Positions 41,816 to 51,436 of a stretch of 60,036 bases of DNA are shown here, piece after piece. The DNA lies in NCBI GenBank assembly GCA_050246595.1, contig JBFWVT010000027.1, positions 1 to 60,036 on the forward strand, written 5' to 3'. Within the stretch, counting starts at the first letter, position 1; every line of letters begins with the position of its first letter. Source of the DNA: DATARH01 sp050246595 (GTDB taxonomy: Bacteria > Pseudomonadota > Alphaproteobacteria > ATCC43930 > CGMCC-115725). Made by a program: the position numbers and the translations under genes. The notes beneath the pieces were generated by a model. The model saw nothing but the letters and a program-made list of their open reading frames with translations, had not been told where the DNA came from and did no database searches.

Positions 41816-44200
41816 TTGGGGGCGAATCGTGCGACGTTTCGCTGGTCGGCGGTGCTCGCCGCCGGCCTGGCCGCCACAAGCGGATTGCCGTCGGCTGTGG
41901 CGCAGCGGCAGCCGCCTCAGGCACCGCCCGCCGCTGCGCCGGCGGGTACGATCGGCGACGTGCGGATCGAGGGCATTCAGCGCATCGAACCGGAAACGGT
42001 CCGGTCCTACCTGCTGCTGCAGCCCGGCGATGCCTGGGACGTCGAGCGGATAGACCGCTCGCTGAAAGCGCTGTTCGCCACCGGGCTGTTCGCCGACGTG
42101 AAATTGAGCCGCGAAGGCAACACGCTTGTCGTCCGGGTCGTCGAGAACCCGATCATCAACCGTGTCGCCTTTGAGGGGAACGCGAAGCTCGCGGATCGGG
42201 AACTCACCCCGGAGGTCCAGGCGCGCCCCCGGGTTGTCTATACGCGCACCCGCGTTCAGAACGACGTCAGGCGCATCGTCGAGTTGTATCGTCGTCAGGG
42301 CCGATTCGCCGCGACCGTCGAACCCAAGATCATCCAGCTGCCGGACAACCGGGTCGATGTCGTCTTCGAGATCAACGAGGGGCCCTCGACCGGGATGCGC
42401 GCGATAAACTTTGTCGGCAACCGCAGGTTCAGCGACTCGACGCTGCGCGGCATTATTGCGACAAAGGAAAGCCGCTGGTATCGCTTTCTGTCGACATCGG
42501 ACACCTATGATCCCGATCGCGTCGCCTACGATCGGGAGTTGCTGCGGAAATTCTACCTTTCGGAGGGCTACGCCGACTTTCGCGTGGTCTCGGGGGTCGC
42601 CGAGCTGACGCCGGATCGCGATGCGTTCATCCTGACTTTCACGGTCGACGAGGGCGAGCGTTACCGGTTCGGCAATGTCGATGTCGATATCGCGCTGAAG
42701 GACCTGCCGCGCGAATCGGTATTGCCGCTCCTGACCGTACGGCCCGGCGAATGGTACGACGCCGAAGCCGTCGAACGCTCGATCGCGGTGCTGACCGATG
42801 CGCTTGGGGACCGCGGTTATGCCTTTGTCGAGATCCGGCCCGAAATCGCACGAAATCGCGAGGCGCGCACGGTCGATATCGTATTCCGCGTGCAGGAAGG
42901 GCCGCGCGTTTACGTCGAGCGGATCGATATCACCGGCAACATCCGCACGCTTGACAAGGTAATCCGCCGCGAGTTCCGTCTGGTCGAAGGCGACCCGTTC
43001 AATACCACGCGCATGCAACGTTCGCGGGAGCGCATCCGAAATCTCGGCTTTTTCAAGACTGTCGAGGTTACCAACGTGCCGGGGTCGGCGCCGGACCGCA
43101 CTGTCATCGCCGTGAACGTCGAGGAGCAATCCACTGGCGAGCTGTCGCTGGGCGTCGGTTTTTCTACCTCCGACGGCCCGCTCGTGGACGTTCACGTACG
43201 CGAGCGGAATTTCCTCGGCCGCGGCCAGGATCTGCGGCTCGGCACCGTGCTCTCGTTCCGCTCGCAGCAGGTCGATATCAGCTTTACGGAACCGTATTTT
43301 CTCGACAGAAACATAGCCGCCGGCGTCGATCTGTTCGCGATCAAGACCAGCCCGACGAGCAGCTTTTTCACCGGCAATACGGCGACGTATCAGCAGACCT
43401 CGTATGGCGGCGCGCTGCGGGCAGGTTATCAGCTCACCGAAAATCTGCGCCAGACCTGGAAATATACCGCTCGTTCTGACGACATCAACGATGTTGACGA
43501 AGATGCTTCGCTGTTTATCAAGCTGCAGGAGGGCAGCCGCAGGACGTCCGCAATCGGCCAGGTCCTGTTGTATGACCGCCGCGACAACAGGATCGAGCCG
43601 ACCGACGGTTATTTCGCCTCTATCGGAAACGACTTGGCGGGTGTGGGCTTCGGTGTCCGGTATTTGCGTAACAAAGCCAATATCGGATACTATTATTCGG
43701 TCGCGCCGCAGTGGGTCCTCAGCTTTACGGCGGAAGCCGGCTATATTTTCGGCTGGGGCGGAGATCCCGTGTTCCTGCAAGACAGCTTTTTTGTCGGCGG
43801 TGAGAATCTGCGCGGCTTCGAACCGGCCGGTATCGGACCGCGCGACACCGTGTCGGGCGATCCGCTCGGCGGCAAAAAATACTATCTCGGCACCCTCGCG
43901 CTCGGCGTCCCGCTCGGTCTGCCCAAGGAGCTGGGTCTTTCCGGGCGGATTTTTTCAGATTTCGGCAGTCTTTGGTCGACCGATGTGAAAAACATGACGC
44001 TGACCCCGGAGCAGCTGGCGGCCAATGACGGCATAATCCCCATCGTGAAGGATACGGCGGCGCTGCGCGTCAGCGCCGGTGTCGGCGTTACCTGGGTGTC
44101 GCCGGTGGGACCGATCCGCCTTGATCTCGCCTATCCGATCAGGAAGCAATCGTTCGACCAGACCCAGTTGTTTCACGTCAGTTTCGGTACGAGGTTCTAA
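41816..44200 (+). CDS. bamA: Outer-membrane protein assembly factor BamA
   Basis: This protein of about 794 residues inserts beta-barrel proteins into the outer membrane. It has a signal-like N-terminus (SAVLAAGLAATSGLPSAVAQ), five POTRA domains from about residue 45 to 430 (for example RIEGIQRIEPETVRSYLLLQ), and a C-terminal Omp85 barrel ending VSFGTRF with the terminal aromatic residue. The barrel carries the QDSFFVGGENLRGFEPAGIG loop, whose RGF is the conserved lid motif. The start appears to be TTG 41816, with a G-run just upstream; GTG 41852 would leave a weaker signal peptide. The stop overlaps the skp ATG by one base. Confidence 0.95.
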   Translation: MGANRATFRWSAVLAAGLAATSGLPSAVAQRQPPQAPPAAAPAGTIGDVRIEGIQRIEPETVRSYLLLQPGDAWDVERIDRSLKALFATGLFADVKLSREGNTLVVRVVENPIINRVAFEGNAKLADRELTPEVQARPRVVYTRTRVQNDVRRIVELYRRQGRFAATVEPKIIQLPDNRVDVVFEINEGPSTGMRAINFVGNRRFSDSTLRGIIATKESRWYRFLSTSDTYDPDRVAYDRELLRKFYLSEGYADFRVVSGVAELTPDRDAFILTFTVDEGERYRFGNVDVDIALKDLPRESVLPLLTVRPGEWYDAEAVERSIAVLTDALGDRGYAFVEIRPEIARNREARTVDIVFRVQEGPRVYVERIDITGNIRTLDKVIRREFRLVEGDPFNTTRMQRSRERIRNLGFFKTVEVTNVPGSAPDRTVIAVNVEEQSTGELSLGVGFSTSDGPLVDVHVRERNFLGRGQDLRLGTVLSFRSQQVDISFTEPYFLDRNIAAGVDLFAIKTSPTSSFFTGNTATYQQTSYGGALRAGYQLTENLRQTWKYTARSDDINDVDEDASLFIKLQEGSRRTSAIGQVLLYDRRDNRIEPTDGYFASIGNDLAGVGFGVRYLRNKANIGYYYSVAPQWVLSFTAEAGYIFGWGGDPVFLQDSFFVGGENLRGFEPAGIGPRDTVSGDPLGGKKYYLGTLALGVPLGLPKELGLSGRIFSDFGSLWSTDVKNMTLTPEQLAANDGIIPIVKDTAALRVSAGVGVTWVSPVGPIRLDLAYPIRKQSFDQTQLFHVSFGTRF

Positions 44201-44838
44201 TGTCGTTGTTACGCGCGGGTGTTGCCCCGCTGGTCTCGTTGGCTCTGCTGTGCGGCGCCTTCGGTTACGCCGAGGCACAGCAGACACCGTCCTCGCCGCC
44301 CGCCGCCCCGCTGACCCTGAGCGTGCTGGTGGTCGATGTGCAGTCGCTGTTGCAGAACTCGAAATCGGCGAAGATGGTGCGACAGCAGATCGAACAGAAG
44401 CGCGGCGAGTACGCGAAGGAGATTTCGCAGCAGGAAGAAGCGCTGCGACGCGAGCGCGATACGTTGCAGCGTCAGCAGGCATCGCTGTCTGCCGACGCAC
44501 TGAACAAGAAAGGACGCGAATTCCAGCAAAAGGTCAATGAACTCGACCGCAGCGTACAGGCCAAGCGCCAGACACTGGAAAAATCCAACGCCGAAGCGCT
44601 CGAAAGCATCCAGAGCGTAATTTTGAAGATTATTACGGAAATCGCCAAGGACCGGAAAGCCAACCTGGTATTCCAGCGCAGCGAGCTGGTGCTGTTCGAC
44701 AATAGTTTCGACGTGACCGACCAGGTGCTGACCAAGCTTGACGAGCAGCTGCCGACGCTCACGGTCGGCTTCGCCGCCGAGACACCGGCCAGCGCCGAGG
44801 CACAGCCGGCCAAGCAGCAATCCAAGAAGAAGCAATAA
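44200..44838 (+). CDS. skp: OmpH/Skp family periplasmic chaperone
   Basis: This 212-residue exported protein has a signal peptide (about residues 1-27, ending AEA) and a body dominated by a long charged coiled-coil (about 60-165). Its start, LSVLVVDVQSLLQNSKSAKM, and later ANLVFQRSELVLFDNSFDVT are typical of OmpH. Skp trimers carry unfolded outer-membrane proteins to BamA, its direct upstream neighbour. The C-terminus adds a Gln/Lys/Ala-rich tail of about 25 residues. The ATG is coupled to bamA (TAATG). Confidence 0.92.
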   Translation: MSLLRAGVAPLVSLALLCGAFGYAEAQQTPSSPPAAPLTLSVLVVDVQSLLQNSKSAKMVRQQIEQKRGEYAKEISQQEEALRRERDTLQRQQASLSADALNKKGREFQQKVNELDRSVQAKRQTLEKSNAEALESIQSVILKIITEIAKDRKANLVFQRSELVLFDNSFDVTDQVLTKLDEQLPTLTVGFAAETPASAEAQPAKQQSKKKQ

Positions 44839-44871
44839 AAGCGTGCCGCCATACAGGGAGAGTCAGCGGCG

Positions 44872-45912
44872 ATGGCCGATCCCCGCTTCTTTGATCGGAC
44901 CGGACCGCACAGCCTCGCCGCCCTTGCCGAACTGAGCGGCGCCCGGTTGCTCGATCCGGCCGAGGGCGGGCGGCTGGTCGAGGATGTCGCGCCGCTCGAA
45001 ACCGCCGGTCCCGACGATGTCACATTTCTCGACAATCGCAAATATACCGAGGCCTTTACCCGGTCGCGCGCCGGCGCGGCATTTGTCGACGAGCGGGTCG
45101 CGGACAAGGCGCCCCAGGGGATAGCACCCGAGGGAATGGCGCTGCTGGTCGCGCGCGAGCCGTACAAGGCATTCGCCCGCGCCGCGCAGGCCTTCTATCC
45201 CGAAGCCGGGACGCGGCCGGGACGCGCGCCGAGCGCGATCGTCGATCCGACCGCGATCGTCCCGGCCGATTGCGAGATCGGAGCCCATGTCGTCATCGAG
45301 GCCGGCGCGCGTCTGGGTGCACGGTGCCGGATCGGTCCGAATACGGTCATCGGGGAAGCGGTCGAACTCGGCGACGATTGCCGGGTTGGCGCCAATGTGA
45401 CGCTGAGCCATTGCCTGATCGGCGCCCGCGTCGTCTTGCATCCCGGCGTGCGGATCGGTCAGGCCGGGTTCGGCTTCGCGCCCGATCCGAACGGCCCGGT
45501 CAAGGTCCCGCAACTCGGGCGGGTCGTCATCGGCGACGATGTCGATATCGGCGCCAATACGACGATCGACCGCGGTTCCGGGCACGATACGGTGATCGGT
45601 CCAGGAACGATGATCGATAATCTGGTCCAGATCGGGCATAATGTCGTGACCGGCCGCGGCTGCATTCTGGCCGGCCAAGTCGGCATCTCGGGCAGCACCA
45701 GGCTCGGCGATTTTGTCATGGCGGGCGGACAGGCCGGGCTTGCCGGTCATCTGACGATCGGCAGCGGATCTCGCATCGCGGCGAAATCCGGGCTGATGCG
45801 CGATGTCGCGCCGGGCGAGACCGTCAGCGGCATCCCGGCGCTGCCGATCCGCCTATTCATGAAACAGGTGGCGCTGCTGCAACGTCTTGCGGGCAAAAGG
45901 GACGCAGGGTGA
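44872..45912 (+). CDS. lpxD: UDP-3-O-acylglucosamine N-acyltransferase
   Basis: This 346-residue enzyme adds the second acyl chain in lipid A synthesis. It has an N-terminal uridine-binding domain (about 1-100, with DDVTFLDNRKYTEAF), a left-handed beta helix of hexapeptide repeats (IGANTTIDRGSGHDTVIGPG), and the catalytic His region IDNLVQIGHNVVTGRGCILA. A C-terminal helix follows. A GGGAGAG site lies upstream of the ATG. Its stop overlaps the fabZ GTG start (GTGA). Confidence 0.95.
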   Translation: MADPRFFDRTGPHSLAALAELSGARLLDPAEGGRLVEDVAPLETAGPDDVTFLDNRKYTEAFTRSRAGAAFVDERVADKAPQGIAPEGMALLVAREPYKAFARAAQAFYPEAGTRPGRAPSAIVDPTAIVPADCEIGAHVVIEAGARLGARCRIGPNTVIGEAVELGDDCRVGANVTLSHCLIGARVVLHPGVRIGQAGFGFAPDPNGPVKVPQLGRVVIGDDVDIGANTTIDRGSGHDTVIGPGTMIDNLVQIGHNVVTGRGCILAGQVGISGSTRLGDFVMAGGQAGLAGHLTIGSGSRIAAKSGLMRDVAPGETVSGIPALPIRLFMKQVALLQRLAGKRDAG

Positions 45913-46415
45913 TCGATCCGGCCCGCAATCCGGTCGCCGTTGGGGACGCGCCGCCGGCGCCGAGGTCCGAGACACCGGTCGAGATCGATATTCAGCGGGT
46001 CATGCAGATGATCCCGCATCGTCAGCCGTTTCTGATGATCGACAAGGTCGTCGATGTCCTCGCCAATGCGCGCGCGACCGGCATCAAGAACATCACCATC
46101 AATGAGCCCTATTTCCAGGGTCACTTTCCGGCCCGCCCGGTCATGCCGGGGGTGCTGATCATCGAGGCAATGGCGCAGACCGCGGCCGTGCTGGTCGTCC
46201 ACACGCTGGGGCCGGAAGCCGAAGGCAAGCTCGTCTATTTCATGACCGTCGACAATGCGCGCTTCCGTCGCCCGGTCTTCCCAGGAGACGTTCTGCATAT
46301 CCATGTCAACAAGCAGCGCAATCGCGGCAATGTCTGGAAATTCGAGGGCCATGCCGAGGTACGCGGCCAAAGAATGGCCGAAGCGGTGTTTGCCGCGATG
46401 ATCCTGGACGACTAA
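45909..46415 (+). CDS. fabZ: 3-hydroxyacyl-ACP dehydratase FabZ
   Basis: This 168-residue hot-dog fold enzyme dehydrates 3-hydroxyacyl-ACP in fatty-acid elongation. Signatures are MQMIPHRQPFLMIDKVVDVL, NEPYFQGHFPARPVMPGVLI with the catalytic His, and EAMAQTAAVL with the catalytic Glu. The start is GTG 45909 in a four-base overlap with lpxD. It draws on the same 3-hydroxyacyl-ACP pool as LpxA and LpxD. Confidence 0.96.
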   Translation: MIDPARNPVAVGDAPPAPRSETPVEIDIQRVMQMIPHRQPFLMIDKVVDVLANARATGIKNITINEPYFQGHFPARPVMPGVLIIEAMAQTAAVLVVHTLGPEAEGKLVYFMTVDNARFRRPVFPGDVLHIHVNKQRNRGNVWKFEGHAEVRGQRMAEAVFAAMILDD

Positions 46416-46426
46416 GCCGGTCGGCG

Positions 46427-47227
46427 ATGGCGCGGGTTCACCCGACTGCAATCGTCGCCGCGGGCGCCGTATTGGCCGACGACGTCGTCATCGGTCCGTA
46501 TTGCCTCGTCGGCGAGCACGTCGTTCTCGCTTCCGGTGTTTCGCTCGGCGCGCATGCGGCGATCGACGGACGGACGACGATCGGCGAGCGCACCCGGATC
46601 TTCCCGTTCGCGGCGATCGGCTTCGAGCCGCAGGACCTCAAATACAAGGGCGAGCCGTCATCGCTGGTGATCGGACGCGACAACACGATCCGCGAGCACG
46701 TCACGATCAATACCGGCACCGAGGGCGGCGGGATGGTGACCCGGATCGGCGATCACTGTCTGCTGATGGTCGGCGCGCATGTCGCGCATGACTGCCGGAT
46801 CGGCGATCACGTTATCATGGCCAACAACGCCACGCTCGCCGGCCATGTCGTGGTCGATGACTATGCCCGGCTCGGCGGTCTGAGCGCGGTGCATCAATTC
46901 GTCCGCATCGGCCGGCACGCGATGATCGGCGGCATGACCGGGGTCGAGCGCGACGTCATCCCGTATGGACAAGCGATCGGCGATCGGGCGCGCCTCACCG
47001 GGCTCAACATCATCGGGATGCAGCGCGCCGGTTACAGTCGCGAGGACATCCAGGCGTTGCGGGCCGCCTATCAGCTCCTGTTTGCGGAGGGCGGGACGCT
47101 GAGCGAGAGGGTCGAGGCGACGACCGAACGGTTTGGCGGGATCGGCCCGGTTGACGACATCATCGCCTTTATCCGGGCCGACTCGACGCGCGCGATCTGT
47201 CAGCCGAAAGGCGCCCCCGGCGCGTAA
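46427..47227 (+). CDS. lpxA: UDP-N-acetylglucosamine acyltransferase
   Basis: This 266-residue first enzyme of lipid A synthesis has hexapeptide repeats from VHPTAIVAAGAVLADDVVIG onward, FAAIGFEPQDLKYKGEPSSL, the catalytic His in VGAHVAHDCRIGDHVIMANN, and the C-terminal helices ALRAAYQLLFAEGGTLSERV. It closes the run of cluster genes. lpxI and lpxB, which usually follow in alphaproteobacteria, are absent; a MaoC-like gene faces it instead nine bases away. Confidence 0.96.
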   Translation: MARVHPTAIVAAGAVLADDVVIGPYCLVGEHVVLASGVSLGAHAAIDGRTTIGERTRIFPFAAIGFEPQDLKYKGEPSSLVIGRDNTIREHVTINTGTEGGGMVTRIGDHCLLMVGAHVAHDCRIGDHVIMANNATLAGHVVVDDYARLGGLSAVHQFVRIGRHAMIGGMTGVERDVIPYGQAIGDRARLTGLNIIGMQRAGYSREDIQALRAAYQLLFAEGGTLSERVEATTERFGGIGPVDDIIAFIRADSTRAICQPKGAPGA

Positions 47228-47236
47228 GGCCCGGCC

Positions 47237-47743
47237 CTATTCCGCGACCCCGTGCCCGCGCTTCGGAACCAGGACGGTTCGTTCGTAGGTCATGAAAACG
47301 GTTCCGTCGGCCTTGCGGCCGGTCGTCCGCACGGTGACGATGCCCTGCGTCGGACGCGACCCCGATTCACGCTTCGACAGGACCTCGCTTTCGGCATAGA
47401 TCGTGTCGCCGACAAAGACCGGCGCGGTCAGTCTGATATCGGTCCAGCCGAGATTGGCGACCGCCTTCTGGCTGACATCCGCGACGCTCATGCCGGCGAC
47501 GATAGACAGGGTCAGACAGGAATTGACGACGGGACGGCCGAATTCGGATCGGGACGCGTAGGCTTCGTCGAAATGCAGCGGGTGCTGGTTCATCGTCAGC
47601 AGCGTGAACCAGGTATTGTCGGCCTCCCCGATCGTGCGTCCGGGCCGGTGCTCATAGATGTCGCCGATCGTGAAATCCTCGAAATACCGGCCCGCCGCGG
47701 CGCGCCAGCGTCCTGGTGCGACTTCCCGGGCAATCGCGACCAT
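47237..47743 (-). CDS. MaoC-like hydratase/dehydratase
   Basis: This 168-residue hot-dog fold protein shows YFEDFTIGDIYEHRPGRTIG, the active-site-type DNTWFTLLTMNQHPLHFDEA and FGRPVVNSCLTLSIVAGMSV, and VFVGDTIYAESEVLSKRESG. Enzymes of this shape hydrate enoyl-CoA or mesaconyl-type CoA esters. It could serve the same catabolic CoA chemistry as the CoA-transferase at 28094, though they are far apart. GGAGGGGG precedes the ATG. Confidence 0.88.
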   Translation of the reverse strand: MVAIAREVAPGRWRAAAGRYFEDFTIGDIYEHRPGRTIGEADNTWFTLLTMNQHPLHFDEAYASRSEFGRPVVNSCLTLSIVAGMSVADVSQKAVANLGWTDIRLTAPVFVGDTIYAESEVLSKRESGSRPTQGIVTVRTTGRKADGTVFMTYERTVLVPKRGHGVAE

Positions 47744-47818
47744 GCCCCCTCCGGATGCCTGTTCAGGCGCCCTGGCGCCGAGGCGGGCAGGCTACCAGGG
47801 CGGACGCGATCATGGCAG

Positions 47819-48061
47819 CTATTTGGCGGCCTCCTTCAAGGCGGCTGCCGGCCCGCCGACCACCTGTCCGCCAAACGCCTGTGCGAACCCGATCGCGTCC
47901 GGTTCGCTGTTGAAATCGACGTGAAACATGATGCGGGCGCTGTCGCGCCGGTGGCGGAAGCTGTTTGGTTCGATCCGTCGATGGTCGAGCCAAGTCCGCA
48001 TCTCCGCCATCGAATCGACCAGTCCGCGACCGCTTACGCAAACTTCGACAATGTACTGCAT
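47819..48061 (-). CDS. Small protein of unknown function
   Basis: This 80-residue protein starts from ATG 48061 (GGGGAG five bases upstream): MQYIVEVCVSGRGLVDSMAE, ARIMFHVDFNSEPDAIGFAQ, then a short C-terminus AALKEAAK. The pattern of two beta strands and helices suggests a small ferredoxin-like fold. I recognise no family with certainty. It follows the MaoC-like gene on the same strand and could share its transcript. Confidence 0.6.
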   Translation of the reverse strand: MQYIVEVCVSGRGLVDSMAEMRTWLDHRRIEPNSFRHRRDSARIMFHVDFNSEPDAIGFAQAFGGQVVGGPAAALKEAAK

Positions 48062-48426
48062 CGCACTCCCCCGATCCTCGGGCTTCAGGAGCACCACACC
48101 GTAATACCGGGCGGCATCCGATTCCTTAACCTGTATGCAGCCGATTGATTTTTCTGCCCCGCTTCCGCTCCACTCCCCCGAGTTGCCGCACCGTGGTGAC
48201 GGTTCGCGATGATTGGCTGAGCAGCGCAGCCGCTCCCAATGCCGCGCTCCCCGATTCAGGATTTCGCCGGGGTTTCGACTTACTGTAGCTTGAGTGTGTT
48301 GCGCTGCCGGAGCGCAATCGCAAGAAGCCGACAGATCCACCCGAATGACAGGCGAATGGCAGGCACGATACCGCCACTTCCAAGCGCCCGGCAAACGGAT
48401 TGGACTGTCATAATCGGGGAGCTGCC
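48062..48426. other. Intergenic region, nothing recognised
   Basis: This gap of about 365 bases lies between divergent genes. The sequence is less GC-rich than coding DNA nearby. Frames on both strands have no start with a ribosome site and no family likeness. It probably holds promoters for both flanking genes. Confidence 0.35.
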
Positions 48427-48696
48427 GTGAAAAGGCCGAGATTTGCGATAGGCTCGGGACCGGGCGATTTTATGCCGCTGGTTATCGGGGCGGTTTTCCT
48501 GCTCATTTCCGTGCCCGGTTTTGTGTTGCTGCTGGGCGAGACCGGCGAGGATTTTGGCGGGCTGGATGTGCCGGTCCTAGCGATACTGGGCGCCGGCGTG
48601 ATACTGGGGCTGGTTTTCCTCGTTCATGGATTGCAATTCTGCTCCGCGCCGGGTTCCCTGCTGTACCGCCTCTCGCACGGGCGTATTTTTCGATAG
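48427..48696 (+). CDS. Small membrane protein
   Basis: This 89-residue protein starts at GTG 48427 with GGGGAG upstream. It has two predicted membrane helices, FMPLVIGAVFLLISVPGFVL and VPVLAILGAGVILGLVFLVH, joined by a short acidic loop (GETGEDFGGLD). It ends with an Arg-containing tail. No function is known. The pepN ATG is nine bases downstream, so they may be cotranscribed. Confidence 0.55.
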   Translation: MKRPRFAIGSGPGDFMPLVIGAVFLLISVPGFVLLLGETGEDFGGLDVPVLAILGAGVILGLVFLVHGLQFCSAPGSLLYRLSHGRIFR

Positions 48697-48705
48697 GAAT
48701 TTCGG

Positions 48706-51396
48706 ATGCCCGATATCCGGATGCCCGATACAGGCGTCAACACCCCGCCGCCACCGACGCGGCTTTCCGACTACCGGCCGCCCGACTTTCTCGCTGAGAC
48801 CGTCGATCTCGAATTCGATCTCGACCCCGCCGATACAAGGGTGATCTCGACCTTGCGCCTGCGCCGCAATCCCGAGGCGGCGACACCGCAGGCGGCGCTG
48901 CGGCTCGACGGCGACGAACTCGACCTGGTCGCACTCGCGCTCGACGGCCGACCGCTCGCGCCGGGCGACTACCGGCTCGAACCCGACGGCGCGCTGGTCG
49001 TCCCCGACGTGCCCGATGAGTTCGCGCTGGAGGTCCGGACGCGGATCGTCCCGGAGCGCAACACGGCGCTGTCGGGTCTGTATATTTCCGGCGGCAATTT
49101 CTGCACGCAATGCGAACCCGAAGGGTTTCGCCGGATCACGTATTTTCTCGACCGCCCCGATGTGATGGCGCGCTACACGGTGACGATGCGCGCCGACAAG
49201 GCCCGGTTTCCGGTGCTGCTGTCGAACGGCAATCCGGCCGGCTCCGGTGAATTGCCCGACGGCGGGCACTGGGCGCGCTGGGTCGATCCGCACCCGAAAC
49301 CGTCCTACCTGTTCGCGCTTGTCGCCGGCGATCTGATCTCGGTCGCGGACGGTTTTACCACCGCCTCCGGGCGCGACGTGCGGCTCGCGATCTGGGTCCG
49401 GCGCGGCGACGAGGACAAATGCGCCCACGCAATGGCGTCGCTGAAAAAATCGATGCGCTGGGACGAGGAGGTATTCGGCCTCGAATACGATCTCGAAATG
49501 TTCAACATCGTCGCTGTCAGCGACTTCAACATGGGCGCGATGGAGAACAAGGGTCTCAACGTCTTTAATACGCGCTACGTGCTGGCAAAGCCGGAAACCG
49601 CGACCGACACCGACTATCAGAACATCGAGACGGTCATCGCCCACGAATACTTTCACAACTGGACCGGCAACCGGGTGACCTGTCGCGACTGGTTCCAACT
49701 GTCGCTGAAAGAGGGGCTGACCGTGTTCCGCGATCAGCTTTTCTCGGCCGATCAGGGCAGCCCGGCGGTGTGCCGCATCGGCAATATACGCACGTTGCGC
49801 GCCGCTCAGTTCCCCGAGGATGCCGGCCCGCTCGCCCATCCGGTGCAGCCCGACACCTATATGCGGATCGACAATTTCTACACGGCGACGGTCTACAACA
49901 AGGGCGCCGAACTGATCCGCATGATCCATACCCTGCTGGGGCCGGAGGGGTTCCGCCGCGGCATGGACGCGTATATCGTCGGCAACGACAACCGCGCCGC
50001 GACGATCGGCGACTTTCTCACGGCAATGCAGCAGGGCGGCGGCGTCGATCTCGGCGATTTTCCCCTCTGGTATCGTCAGGCCGGGACCCCGGAGGTCACG
50101 GTCGAGGGGCGCTACGACCCCGACACGCGCAGCTACGAACTCGCGGTCGAGCAGCGCGTGCCGCCGACCCCAGGCCAGCCCGAGAAGCGGCCGATGCCGA
50201 TCCCGATCGCGATCGGGTTGCTCGGGCCGAACGGCGACGAGCTGCCGACCCGGCTCGACGGCGAGAGCGAAGCGCGGACCGGCACCCGCGTGCTGGTGGC
50301 CGCGCAACAGCGCCAGGTGTTTCGCTTTGCCGATGTGCCGGCCCCGCCGGTGCCGTCGCTGCTGCGCAATTTCTCGGCGCCGGTCAAATTGCGCGGCGTC
50401 CCGCTCGACCGTTTGAAATTTCTCGCGGTCCACGATACCGACCCGGTGGCCCGCTGGGACGCCGGACAGCAGATCGCGAGCCGCATGCTGCTCGACCGGG
50501 TCGCGGCAATTCAGAAAACCGGCGCCGATACCGGACCGCCGCTCGATCCCGATCTCGTCGCGGCGATGCGTCAGACCCTGGCCGATGCGCCGCGCGACCC
50601 GGCTTTCGCCGCCGAGGCTCTGGCGCTGCCGAGCGAAATGAGTCTGGCCGACGAGATGCCTGTCATTGATGTCGAGGCGATCCATAGAGCGCGCGAGAGC
50701 GCCCGCGCCGAGCTTGCCGCCGCGCTCGCCGCGCCGTTGCGCGAGGCTTACGAGCGGTTTGCCGATCGCGGACCCTATCGTATCGACGGCGAGGCGATCG
50801 GGCGGCGGGCGCTGCGCAATGTCTGCCTCTCTTATCTTGCGGCGGGCGACCGGAGGGAAAGCGCGCGTCTGGCAAAGACGCAATTCGACGCCGGCGCCAA
50901 TATGACCGACGTGCTCGCCGCCCTTTCGGTGCTGACCGACATCGATTGCCCGGAGCGCGAGGAAGCCCTCGACGCGTTCTATAAACGCTGGGCCGACGAT
51001 CCGCTGGTCATCGACAAATGGTTTGCGTTGCAGGCGCGCTCGTCATTGCCCGGCACGATCGAGCGGGTCCGGGGGCTGACGGCGCATCCCGCCTTTACGC
51101 GAGCCAACCCGAACCGGGTGCGGGCGCTGGTCGGGACATTCTCGCACGCCAACCCGCTGCATTTTCACGCGCTGAGCGGCGACGGCTACGCATTTCTCGC
51201 CGAGGAGGTGCTGGCGCTCGACAAGACCAACCCGACGACCGCGGCCCGTCTGGTGCAGCCGCTCGGCCAATGGCGGCGTCACGATGCGGCGCGTCAGGGG
51301 CTGATGCGGGCGGCGCTCGACCGTATCCTCGCCACCCCCGGTCTCAGCCCGAACACCTACGAGATGGTGGCCAAGAGCCTTGCGGCGGGCGGCTGA
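48706..51396 (+). CDS. pepN: Aminopeptidase N (M1 family)
   Basis: This 896-residue zinc aminopeptidase removes N-terminal residues from peptides. The substrate motif GAMEN is in FNMGAMENKGLNVFNTRYVL. The zinc site HEXXH is in TVIAHEYFHNWTGNRVTCRD with the distal Glu in LSLKEGLTVFRDQLFSAD. The last third is the all-helical DUF3458-type C-terminal domain of the bacterial PepN group. Length matches E. coli PepN. No signal peptide is present, so it is cytoplasmic. Confidence 0.96.
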   Translation: MPDIRMPDTGVNTPPPPTRLSDYRPPDFLAETVDLEFDLDPADTRVISTLRLRRNPEAATPQAALRLDGDELDLVALALDGRPLAPGDYRLEPDGALVVPDVPDEFALEVRTRIVPERNTALSGLYISGGNFCTQCEPEGFRRITYFLDRPDVMARYTVTMRADKARFPVLLSNGNPAGSGELPDGGHWARWVDPHPKPSYLFALVAGDLISVADGFTTASGRDVRLAIWVRRGDEDKCAHAMASLKKSMRWDEEVFGLEYDLEMFNIVAVSDFNMGAMENKGLNVFNTRYVLAKPETATDTDYQNIETVIAHEYFHNWTGNRVTCRDWFQLSLKEGLTVFRDQLFSADQGSPAVCRIGNIRTLRAAQFPEDAGPLAHPVQPDTYMRIDNFYTATVYNKGAELIRMIHTLLGPEGFRRGMDAYIVGNDNRAATIGDFLTAMQQGGGVDLGDFPLWYRQAGTPEVTVEGRYDPDTRSYELAVEQRVPPTPGQPEKRPMPIPIAIGLLGPNGDELPTRLDGESEARTGTRVLVAAQQRQVFRFADVPAPPVPSLLRNFSAPVKLRGVPLDRLKFLAVHDTDPVARWDAGQQIASRMLLDRVAAIQKTGADTGPPLDPDLVAAMRQTLADAPRDPAFAAEALALPSEMSLADEMPVIDVEAIHRARESARAELAAALAAPLREAYERFADRGPYRIDGEAIGRRALRNVCLSYLAAGDRRESARLAKTQFDAGANMTDVLAALSVLTDIDCPEREEALDAFYKRWADDPLVIDKWFALQARSSLPGTIERVRGLTAHPAFTRANPNRVRALVGTFSHANPLHFHALSGDGYAFLAEEVLALDKTNPTTAARLVQPLGQWRRHDAARQGLMRAALDRILATPGLSPNTYEMVAKSLAAGG

Positions 51397-51436
51397 CGCG
51401 GCGAACCGCGAGCGGCGCCGCGCCCGTCTCGGTCGG

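Noticed and set aside
41561..43780. Long open frame of 739 codons on the minus strand
   Set aside because: It is antisense to bamA and rich in Asp/Arg/Val without domain pattern; bamA is the real gene.
48577..50883. Long open frame of 768 codons on the minus strand
   Set aside because: It is antisense to pepN, which has intact GAMEN and HEXXH motifs. The antisense reading has no recognisable domain.
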